Below the pieces are notes generated by a model. That model worked only from the letters and a program-made list of their open reading frames with translations. It made no database searches and had not been told where the DNA came from. A stretch of DNA of 64,000 nt. It comes from an uncultured Cohaesibacter sp. Its GTDB lineage: Bacteria > Pseudomonadota > Alphaproteobacteria > Rhizobiales > Cohaesibacteraceae. The position numbers were made by a program, and so were the translations under genes. The first letter of the stretch is position 1. Every line of letters starts with the position of its first letter. Positions 1 to 6,843 of the stretch are shown piece after piece. Location of the stretch: positions 3,264,775-3,328,774 of the forward strand of contig NZ_OY781091.1 of the NCBI RefSeq assembly GCF_963676275.1. Reading direction: 5' to 3'.

Positions 1-387
1 AGGAGCGAGCAATACGCCAGAGGGCTTCATCGACCGCAAGGTGTCAAAAACTTCGCGTTCATAGGCGGCCGAACCATTTGAGCTGAAGAGCGATGGCGAA
101 TAGCCGGCAGCGACGCATTTGGCGGCAAGATTACGGACAATTTCGCCGAAAAAGGGGTCCGACAGATAGGGAACGACAATGCCAATTGTCTTGGTCAGTC
201 GCCTGTTCTGATTGATCGCGTAAATGTTGGGGCGATAGTCGAACTTTTCCAAAGCAGCTTCTATCCGCTGCCGGGTGGCGGGCCTTACGCTGCTGGGATC
301 GTTGAAATATTTGGATACGGTAGGACGGGATAAGCCACTCGCCTCAGCGAATTGCTCCATATTGCGGATTTTCGGAATGCGTGACAT
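1..387 (-). CDS. LacI-family transcriptional regulator, 5' part only (runs off window)
   Basis: Reading the minus strand from an ATG at 387 gives an open frame of 129 codons to the window edge. The N-terminus has the LacI-type helix-turn-helix (LSRPTVSKYFNDPSSVRPAT), the hinge (RIEAALEKFDYRPNIYA) and then the start of the periplasmic-binding-protein-like effector domain (TIGIVVPYLSDPFFGEIV). Family knowledge: such proteins bind an operator as dimers and release it on binding a sugar or related effector. A second in-frame ATG at 360 is possible, but the 387 start keeps a few residues before the HTH as is common. No sugar operon is visible beside it; instead about 700 bp of non-coding DNA separates it from the CRISPR array. 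The effector cannot be told. Confidence 0.85.
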   Translation of the reverse strand, partial: MSRIPKIRNMEQFAEASGLSRPTVSKYFNDPSSVRPATRQRIEAALEKFDYRPNIYAINQNRRLTKTIGIVVPYLSDPFFGEIVRNLAAKCVAAGYSPSLFSSNGSAAYEREVFDTLRSMKPSGVLLAP

Positions 388-852
388 CGTAACTTGTTCT
401 CTTTTTTTGCCCTACAAAAGAAACACAAATAATTTACGCGCGCAATTTTTAATTTTACAAAAATTCACAGTTGCCCTCGCAACAAGATGCCCAACGGGGC
501 CACCCCACCATTCTTGCCCACCGTCAATTCTATTCCGCAATGGCGTTGCCCTTTGCTGCGATAAAGGTCAGAACCAAGCCCCGATCCGAAGAGGAGAGCC
601 GCGGATGGTCCAGTCAGTTGGCCGGATAATGGAGAAAGAAGTCAGCAGCAGAAAAACAAAAGCCTTCAAACGAAAGTCCGGCCTTTTGCAACGGGATCAA
701 ATGCGACTGAGAAGAAGCTTGCCATCGTCACCACCCCTTTTGAGCAGGCTGCGAATGCCGCTAAGCGTTCACTGAATGCTGCTAGGATAGGAAATCGCGT
801 CTTTTCAATGCGACAAACCAATGGCAACGATTAGAAAATTTGGGAAGGCTGT
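388..852. other. Intergenic region between LacI regulator and CRISPR array, no gene recognised
   Basis: No convincing coding frame is seen on either strand. The first part (about 405-470) is AT-rich and should carry the promoter of the LacI gene. An 11-base sequence, GCCCTCGCAAC, at 473-483 is the inverse complement of GTTGCGAGGGC at 901-911. The left border of the CRISPR island may lie in or just right of this region, but no insertion-sequence end is visible. Confidence 0.5.
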
Positions 853-891
853 TTTAAAATACAAAACCCGTCAACTCATCGAGTTAACGGG
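853..891 (-). terminator. Candidate intrinsic terminator reading leftwards, upstream of the CRISPR array
   Basis: CCCGTCAACTC (867-877) and GAGTTAACGGG (881-891) form an 11-position stem with one mismatch and a 3-nt loop. On the minus strand the hairpin is followed by TTTTGTATTTT. It would stop leftward transcripts, for instance cas-operon read-through that crosses the array in antisense. Read rightwards there is no U tract. Confidence 0.45.
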
Positions 892-899
892 CGAAAATT

Positions 900-911
900 G
901 GTTGCGAGGGC
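900..911 (+). other. Possible left attachment site of the island (short match to tRNA-fMet end)
   Basis: GGTTGCGAGGGC here matches GGTTGCGGGGGC at the 3' end of the tRNA-fMet gene (12537-12548, same strand) at 11 of 12 positions. The first part also folds with TCGCAAC at 912-918 into a small hairpin. The match is short and could be chance; large serine recombinases need only very short identity. Confidence 0.2.
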
Positions 912-1086
912 TCGCAACAGCCGTACCCCTACATATCACTTTTGCGTCTAACGCTGAGCACCTCGTAGAAGCTAAGACACCAAAATGCAAGAACTTTTTC
1001 CTACTGTGGGAAACCAGAATTACAAAATGCCCAGCTACCCCGATTAAGGTTCCCTTTAGCTGCAGCGATGCCCAAGGGGATAACGA

Positions 1087-1981
1087 GTTGCGGCTGGACC
1101 GTGATTTCTGATCTGCTACAGTGGCGTCAAGGCATTCAGCCAGACCATGCTCGTTGCGGCTGGACCGTGATTTCTGATCTGCTACAGTCATATGCAAAGG
1201 CTGTCGGAGTGTTGACGAGTTGCGGCTGGACCGTGATTTCTGATCTGCTACAGTCACTCTGAAGGCTCACCCCCGCCTTTGCCAGTTGCGGCTGGACCGT
1301 GATTTCTGATCTGCTACAGTGGCGTCAAGGCATTCAGCCAGACCCTGCTCGTTGCGGCTGGACCGTGATTTCTGATCTGCTACAGTTCGGATGGCGACAT
1401 ACGCTCATCAACGGCAAGTTGCGGCTGGACCGTGATTTCTGATCTGCTACAGTTGCTGTAGGCCAGGAAGCCTTTCGGCTTGTGTTGCGGCTGGACCGTG
1501 ATTTCTGATCTGCTACAGTTTATCGAACGCAAGGGCATAGACCAGATCAGTTGCGGCTGGACCGTGATTTCTGATCTGCTACAGTAGGAGAAGAAATGCC
1601 TCTCCGACGATATCAGTTGCGGCTGGACCGTGATTTCTGATCTGCTACAGTAAAGCCGGTTTCCTGAACATATTCAAGGCTGTTGCGGCTGGACCGTGAT
1701 TTCTGATCTGCTACAGTAAGAAATTGGCCTTGCAATCGGGCGGTACAGTTGCGGCTGGACCGTGATTTCTGATCTGCTACAGTTCGCTATTCTTTGCCAT
1801 GAGCGCGGCGCGAGTTGCGGCTGGACCGTGATTTCTGATCTGCTACAGTGGCAACGCCGAACAAGCTCAGGCGGAAAGGGTTGCGGCTGGACCGTGATTT
1901 CTGATCTGCTACAGTGAATATTCAACGCTTCCAGCAGGAATATGTGTTGCGGCTGGACCGTGATTTCTGATCTGCTACAGT
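1087..1981 (+). CRISPR. Type II-C CRISPR array, 14 repeats and 13 spacers
   Basis: Fourteen copies of a 36-bp repeat start at 1087, 1153, 1219, 1285, 1351, 1418, 1484, 1550, 1616, 1682, 1748, 1814, 1880 and 1946. By eye all copies are identical; they begin GTTGCGGCTGGACC and end CTGCTACAGT. Spacers are 30 bp, except the fifth (1387-1417), which is 31. Direction is set as plus because the tracrRNA at 6748-6838 is complementary to this strand. The repeat resembles Neisseria-type II-C repeats, including a terminal TGCTACAGT that looks like an extended -10 box. Spacers 1 (1123-1152) and 4 (1321-1350) differ at one base only. The array points towards the 3' end of cas2, 72 bp away. Lack of repeat decay suggests an active or recently active array. 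Confidence 0.99.
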
Positions 1982-2053
1982 AGCTCTTCGGCCAATCCCC
2001 TGAAAACTATGGGGAATTGACCGATTTGAGCATAAGAAAAACGCAAGGTGTCG

Positions 2054-2419
2054 CTAAAAAAGAGCGAGTTGCGAAGGGTTTTTCTTTTGCTTTTTTCGCG
2101 CTTGATCCGAGAATCGGACAATATTTTCATACTGCCTGTCCGTAAATTGGAAGATGTAGATATTCCCCCATTCTGGCAAGCTGCATTCAATCTGACGGAC
2201 ATAGCTTTCAAACTGCTCCTTGCCGTTGCAAAATCTCAGATAATTTGAAAATTGGCTCATTTCGAAGCCTATATCAAGCAAAAATTCGCGAAATTTCGTT
2301 GCTGCCTTACGCTGCTTCTTGGTCTCGACGGGCAGGTCGAATGTTACCAATATCCACATGATCTGATACCCACTCAAATAAGTCGCACCATTGTTGGCCT
2401 TCTTCTCAAAACCGGTCAT
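2054..2419 (-). CDS. cas2: CRISPR-associated endonuclease Cas2 (type II)
   Basis: A 121-residue protein with the Cas2 ferredoxin-like start MWILVTFDLPVETKKQRK, including the conserved aspartate (D28) after the first beta strand, and the type II-typical FLLDIGFEMSQFSNYLRFC. Family role: a Cas2 dimer bridges two Cas1 dimers in the integrase complex that inserts new spacers. Its start overlaps the cas1 stop by 4 bases (ATGA), so it is translationally coupled as the last gene of cas9-cas1-cas2. About 20 residues before the usual Cas2 start (SGYQIMW) are kept, as in other type II Cas2 proteins. No cas4 or csn2 follows, which places the locus in subtype II-C. Confidence 0.97.
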   Translation of the reverse strand: MTGFEKKANNGATYLSGYQIMWILVTFDLPVETKKQRKAATKFREFLLDIGFEMSQFSNYLRFCNGKEQFESYVRQIECSLPEWGNIYIFQFTDRQYENIVRFSDQARKKQKKNPSQLALF

Positions 2420-3354
2420 TCGCCCTCATCTGCCTCCTCTTGCTTACATCCAAGGCTGGCCAGCTCAAGCGGAGACGGCATCTTTGGCAATTCGATAACC
2501 ACTTTTCCTGTCTCAAAGCTGGTCACGATGGAATGGGTCAACCGGGAAACCTGAACCGCAAGCGGCGACAGGCCGGGTCCACTTTCAAGATCAAAAGTCG
2601 CAATGCTTGTCAGCCTCTGTTTGGCAACAGCAGAGACCTCGGTTTCTCCCTCAGACTGCAGATTGACAACTATCTGGTCCACCAGAGGTCGGTATATTTC
2701 CATAAGGTCGTCTGCAAGAGCAAAGGTGTTGGACCGATTTGAGTGGAAAATCCCAATGGTGGGATGAAGTCCTGACGCGCAAATCGCACGGGACACAATG
2801 GCGCGAAGAACCGTATAACCGTAGTTCAGCTGGGCGTTTGCTCCTCCGGCCCCCTGATCCCTGGAGAAATCATGGCCGAACAAAAGCTTCCAGTAGCGCC
2901 TTGCCGCCTGGGCTTCAATATTGTCAGGATCGCCGGATTTGACCTTTCTGGCGAGCAATTCGAAACCACCGCCCTCCTTGCCGTTCGAAGCAAGAACCTG
3001 ACCTTGCAGCCGGATCTTGGCGGCAACAATCTTCTGCCATAGCTGTTTCTGCAAAGGTTTGGATGCATTGATCTGAGCGCGAAGTCGAGCACCCTGTACA
3101 TGATGCCCTTCCAGTGGCCAGACGACGGACACGGGAGCGTGGTTGGTACCACAAAGCACAATCGGCACATTCCGCTCTGCAAGCCTGATCAGCACTCGAT
3201 TTGAGAGACTTGCTCCATAGGCATGGACGATCAGCCCGCCAATATCGTCAAGCGCAATCCTTCCCACCTCCTCTCCTGACAGGGAAATGATGAGAAACCC
3301 GCGCAGCACGGACAGATAAAGTCCGTCAGTTGAGATGTCAACAATCCGGTCCAT
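2416..3354 (-). CDS. cas1: CRISPR-associated integrase Cas1 (type II)
   Basis: A protein of 312 residues starting MDRIVDISTDGLYLS, which fits the usual beginning of Cas1 in this subtype. The expected metal ligands are visible: E147 (NIEAQAARRYW), H204 (GIFHSNRSN) and D216 (ALADDLMEIYRP). Cas1 cuts and joins DNA ends to insert new spacers at the leader-side repeat. The frame continues upstream to a TTG at 3390 that overlaps the cas9 stop; the ATG at 3354 was chosen because it matches the family start, though its ribosome site is weak, so coupled translation from 3390 (324 residues) remains possible. It overlaps cas2 by 4 bases. Confidence 0.96.
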   Translation of the reverse strand: MDRIVDISTDGLYLSVLRGFLIISLSGEEVGRIALDDIGGLIVHAYGASLSNRVLIRLAERNVPIVLCGTNHAPVSVVWPLEGHHVQGARLRAQINASKPLQKQLWQKIVAAKIRLQGQVLASNGKEGGGFELLARKVKSGDPDNIEAQAARRYWKLLFGHDFSRDQGAGGANAQLNYGYTVLRAIVSRAICASGLHPTIGIFHSNRSNTFALADDLMEIYRPLVDQIVVNLQSEGETEVSAVAKQRLTSIATFDLESGPGLSPLAVQVSRLTHSIVTSFETGKVVIELPKMPSPLELASLGCKQEEADEGE

Positions 3355-3386
3355 GGTGACAATGTGCCACCACGACACCGGAGAAT

Positions 3387-6300
3387 TCAACTTAAATTAG
3401 ATTTCTTGGTTACTACACCCAGCTCCTTTGATTGTCTGTCTTGAGGGCCAGGATCAAAAACACGGCCAGTTTCATCAATGCGCACCTGACGACATCCAGT
3501 TTGTCTTAGCGCTCGGCCCGACTTCACAAAATAACTAAACGGATCCTGCTTGTCAGCGTCACGTGCCTTCAGACTTCCCGCCTCTTTATGGCCAGCAAAG
3601 TATATTCGCCCATCTCCAACAAACTTGACCACCCTGCCGAGCGTATAGCCATCTGTCGGATGATCATAGGCAACCATGTCATTCTGATGCAGGCGAAGGA
3701 CACGGCGAGCCGTCGGGTTGTGCTTATGAAAAGCAGATTGCCAACCCGGCTGATGAGCATCGAACATGGAAACAACTTCTGAGTGCCATTGCCCGTCCAG
3801 TGTCTCCCAGATGTCATAGCGATAGTTTGCATCGCCCTTATAGCCCTTATAGACCTGCCCACTCTTGTCGCGAATGGGGATTAGACTGACGGTTTCAATC
3901 ATGCGTACGCGTCGAATACCACGGTACCGAGGATCGGTCTCACGGAATTTCTTCAAAGCGGCATCCCAATCTTTCCTGTCAGTAATGCCCGCAAGAGCCG
4001 ATTCCAGCGCAGACCGCAGCTCATCATCCCGAACGCTTGGCAAATCCTTTGCCCGCAATGCCATGAATGGCTTGCGATGTACGGCCTGAAGTTTTCCATC
4101 ACGGTCCTGCGTAGGACCATAGGCTGTATCATTGTGCAGCTTTCCTGCCGTCTGTCCCTTGCCGATTGTATAGCCACTGCGGGAGACGGTGCCATGATCA
4201 GGCTTATGACTGACTGAGATAGCATTCACCGCCTGCTGCAGATCGGCCCGAAAGGTTGGCCATGGCGGATTGTCGCCAACCAGCTTGTTGACATAATTCT
4301 CGAGATCACACTCATTCATACGACCAGCTGCGCTGGATATACGCTGAAGCAGACGACGCGTCGTCACACCGACAACAGCCGCATCGATGGCATGATGGCG
4401 GTGGTCCATGCGGTTTTTGGCTTGCGCCATTTCGCCCAGATTACTGTCCGGCAACATGGAATTCAGTCCCCAGTTCCGACGGAACATTTCGGTGAGCCGT
4501 CCCGGCGTAACCCAAACATGTTTTCTTTGATGCAACTCCCCAAATTCATCAGCTTCTTCCAACGGGTAGAGGCATTCTAGATACTCTCGCGCCATGCGTG
4601 AAAGATATTGCGTATCGGTGAGCTGGCGCGCAAGAAAACCACCTTCACTTTCGAACCGCTCCATGGCATCGGAAGCAAAGCGCCAACGCTTGTTCTGAGG
4701 CAGCCGCGATGCCCGACCAAGAACCTCATCTTGGTCCCATTCGGCAACTTCGGCAGGAGCCCGGTTCCGCTTTTGACGGTTGGCAGACTTCAGACAAAGG
4801 ATCTTGTTTGCCTGACCGTCGTCGAGTGTTCGCGACCATGGCAGAATATGGTCGATATCCACTTCTGAAGAGAACAGCATCTCGATACTGATCGGCTTAC
4901 CAGAATAGATGCAAACCCGATCTTCAGGCTTATCAGGATTGAGTTCCTCCCACAGCTTGAGCAGTAGCCGGTTGTAGCCTGTATTGTGCAGACCCAATTC
5001 GTCCAGTTTCTTGCCGCGAGCTTCAGCAGCACGCGTATTTTGCGTTATCTTGCGTCTTTCTTCCTGCTTTTGCCTGTCGGATAGTTGCAGATCACGGGCC
5101 AGCTCCACCACGATATAGCGCGGTTTGCCATGGCGTTCGATCAAACGATTGGCGAGACGACGCAACTGGTTAAGGCCGATATGTACGGTGGGATTGGTGA
5201 TGCGACCCTTGTATAGATCATATATGTCGTCCGGATTGCCTGTACCTGGGGGAATATGGCGCCCCAGAACTTCCTGATAGAGGGGCAGAACCGGCTCTCC
5301 CTCTCCTTCATAGGCAAGAGCAGATGGATCGTAACCACAATTCTTGGCCGCTGTGCGCTCGGGAATAACAAACCCTGCTTCTGTCGTATTTTTCAATTCA
5401 TCCAACATGGACGCAAGGGCCGTTGCACCCAAGCGCCCATAGCCTTCGGGAAAGGAAATATTGGCAATGGCCTCAGCCTGCTCTCCCTCTAAACCGTATG
5501 TCTTTCGCAGCCAGTCGAAGAGAGCAAGAGGATCCTCCTCTTCCTTCAGGGTCTGGACAATCTGCCATTGTTCATCCCGGCTGAAACCACCCCATTTGGA
5601 TCCGAAATACTTTTTGTCAGAGAGAACAGCATATATCTCGTCTCCCTTCAGTTCTGTCCGGCTCTCGCTTTCCTTATTGAAGAAAATGTCAGGAGCCAAC
5701 TTCAGGGTCTTGCGCAACGCCGCGAAGGACACTTTCCGTTTGCTGCGCAAATGGTGGACCAGAGCGTTCCTCTGGTCCAAAGTTAGCTTTTTATGGCTGA
5801 GATCTGGAAGAACAAGTTCTAGCTCATTCACTTCCTTGTAAAGCCGAAATTCCTGAAACAGTGGATGGGCCTTCGCCACACGCTCTTCCAATGGATTGAA
5901 AGCACATTTTCCGACTTTCGGCTTTTTGAGAGGACGCTGATAGAAGATCACACGAAAAAGATATGCACGTCGCTCTTCAGTCAGAAGATCCGCATAGTAG
6001 GGGGCCTGAGCATCCCAGATGGCGTGAAACTCGGCTTCCAGCAGGCTGCGTTCGGGATAGAAGGCATATCCATCATCGCCAAAGGCTTCTGAACCGGCCC
6101 TCAGTCTGACGACTTCACCTGCGTCACGTCGCATGGCTAGCCATTCACCATAAGTCCGAGCTCCGCTATCAAACATTTTGCCTTTGAGGTCAGCAATACC
6201 GGTGGCTATCTTGCCCTGCTCATTGTCGCGGCGGTCCGTCTTTCGGTTGGACTTGAAGCCACGCCTTTGGCCGAGATGAAACAGAACTCGTCCGATATAG

Positions 6301-6683
6301 GCGGGAGGCAGCTTTTCATCGAGCGCCCTTGCACGCAGGGAATACGGATTGGAACCAATTTCTTCAGAGGCAGTAGGACGGTCGCCAGTCTCATACAGCA
6401 ACGCTTGCTGCGCTTGCCTGTCTGCCGGCATCAGACCAAATTCGATAAGCGTTCGCAGAGTTGCCTTGCGACGGCGTTTGTACCGGTCACGCCTCCGCGA
6501 TGCAGCACGGGCATCCCGCCTCGCAACGGCAAGTGAGGTCTTGGACTTCGGATCACGGCCATCGGCAAAGATCCGCGCACCAATATCGACAATGCTTTCC
6601 GGCTCTCCATTCTGATCAAGGCCGAGCACACACCAGCCGATGGAATTCGTACCTATATCGAAAGAAAACAGACTAGATTTCAT
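3387..6683 (-). CDS. cas9: CRISPR-associated endonuclease Cas9, subtype II-C
   Basis: RNA-guided DNA endonuclease of 1098 residues, a usual size for II-C. Counting from the ATG at 6683, the RuvC-I aspartate is D9 (SFDIGTNSIGW), the arginine-rich bridge helix is about 60-75 (RRDARAASRRRDRYKRRRK), the RuvC-II glutamate is E527 (VVELARDL), the HNH histidine is H612 (VDIDHILPWS), and RuvC-III holds H764 and D767 (HHAIDAAVV). All nuclease residues are therefore present. The C-terminal part should hold the wedge and PAM-interacting domains. The start at 6683 is preferred over an in-frame ATG at 6698 because GGAGG sits 8 bases before it. First gene of the cas9-cas1-cas2 operon; its promoter region is shared with the divergent tracrRNA. 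The PAM cannot be read from sequence. Confidence 0.99.
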   Translation of the reverse strand: MKSSLFSFDIGTNSIGWCVLGLDQNGEPESIVDIGARIFADGRDPKSKTSLAVARRDARAASRRRDRYKRRRKATLRTLIEFGLMPADRQAQQALLYETGDRPTASEEIGSNPYSLRARALDEKLPPAYIGRVLFHLGQRRGFKSNRKTDRRDNEQGKIATGIADLKGKMFDSGARTYGEWLAMRRDAGEVVRLRAGSEAFGDDGYAFYPERSLLEAEFHAIWDAQAPYYADLLTEERRAYLFRVIFYQRPLKKPKVGKCAFNPLEERVAKAHPLFQEFRLYKEVNELELVLPDLSHKKLTLDQRNALVHHLRSKRKVSFAALRKTLKLAPDIFFNKESESRTELKGDEIYAVLSDKKYFGSKWGGFSRDEQWQIVQTLKEEEDPLALFDWLRKTYGLEGEQAEAIANISFPEGYGRLGATALASMLDELKNTTEAGFVIPERTAAKNCGYDPSALAYEGEGEPVLPLYQEVLGRHIPPGTGNPDDIYDLYKGRITNPTVHIGLNQLRRLANRLIERHGKPRYIVVELARDLQLSDRQKQEERRKITQNTRAAEARGKKLDELGLHNTGYNRLLLKLWEELNPDKPEDRVCIYSGKPISIEMLFSSEVDIDHILPWSRTLDDGQANKILCLKSANRQKRNRAPAEVAEWDQDEVLGRASRLPQNKRWRFASDAMERFESEGGFLARQLTDTQYLSRMAREYLECLYPLEEADEFGELHQRKHVWVTPGRLTEMFRRNWGLNSMLPDSNLGEMAQAKNRMDHRHHAIDAAVVGVTTRRLLQRISSAAGRMNECDLENYVNKLVGDNPPWPTFRADLQQAVNAISVSHKPDHGTVSRSGYTIGKGQTAGKLHNDTAYGPTQDRDGKLQAVHRKPFMALRAKDLPSVRDDELRSALESALAGITDRKDWDAALKKFRETDPRYRGIRRVRMIETVSLIPIRDKSGQVYKGYKGDANYRYDIWETLDGQWHSEVVSMFDAHQPGWQSAFHKHNPTARRVLRLHQNDMVAYDHPTDGYTLGRVVKFVGDGRIYFAGHKEAGSLKARDADKQDPFSYFVKSGRALRQTGCRQVRIDETGRVFDPGPQDRQSKELGVVTKKSNLS

Positions 6684-6712
6684 CTTGATTGCCTCCATAT
6701 TGAAGATAAATC

Positions 6713-6742
6713 TTGACGAGACAATTTAGATAATGCAATCTT
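6713..6742 (+). promoter_or_regulatory. Candidate promoter of the tracrRNA
   Basis: TTGACG at 6713-6718 is a good -35 box; 17-18 bases further lie CAATCT/AATCTT at 6736-6742 as a weak -10 box. Transcription would start near 6748, just before the anti-repeat. The same 65-bp interval must also hold the cas9 promoter on the other strand. Confidence 0.35.
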
Positions 6743-6747
6743 TAATT

Positions 6748-6838
6748 AGTAATAGATCAGAAATCACGTGTCTGGCCGTTAACAAGCTAAGACAGCACCA
6801 GATAAGGCCGTTCCTCCGGGAGCGGCTTTCCTGTTTTT
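6748..6838 (+). ncRNA. tracrRNA of the II-C CRISPR-Cas9 system
   Basis: The anti-repeat AGATCAGAAATCACG (6754-6768) is exactly complementary to bases 14-28 of the repeat. After one bulged U (6769), GTCTG (6770-6774) and GCCG (6775-6778) continue the pairing; after further UUAAC (6779-6783, one more bulged U) it reaches the first repeat base. Nearly the first 28 repeat bases are thus paired. Downstream lie a short GCT/AGC hairpin (6785-6795), then GATAAGGCCG (6801-6810), similar to the II-C tracrRNA of Neisseria, and an 8-bp stem-loop at 6807-6826 followed by TTTCCTGTTTTT as intrinsic terminator. It is divergent from cas9 and ends a few bases before the stop codon of the converging relaxase gene. 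The 5' end is inferred. Confidence 0.93.
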
Positions 6839-6843
6839 GAACC

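Noticed and set aside
871-1925. Several open frames (e.g. 871-1257 minus, 1068-1262 plus, 1674-1925 minus) with repeated peptides such as CSRSEITVQPQ
   Set aside because: They are translations of the CRISPR repeats, not genes.
1087-1981. Array transcribed on the minus strand
   Set aside because: The tracrRNA with its terminator on the plus strand pairs with the plus-strand repeat, and the repeat matches the Neisseria crRNA direction.
1982-2053. A fourth cas gene (cas4 or csn2) near cas2
   Set aside because: Only 72 bp lie between cas2 and the array and no other cas-like frame is near, which fits II-C.
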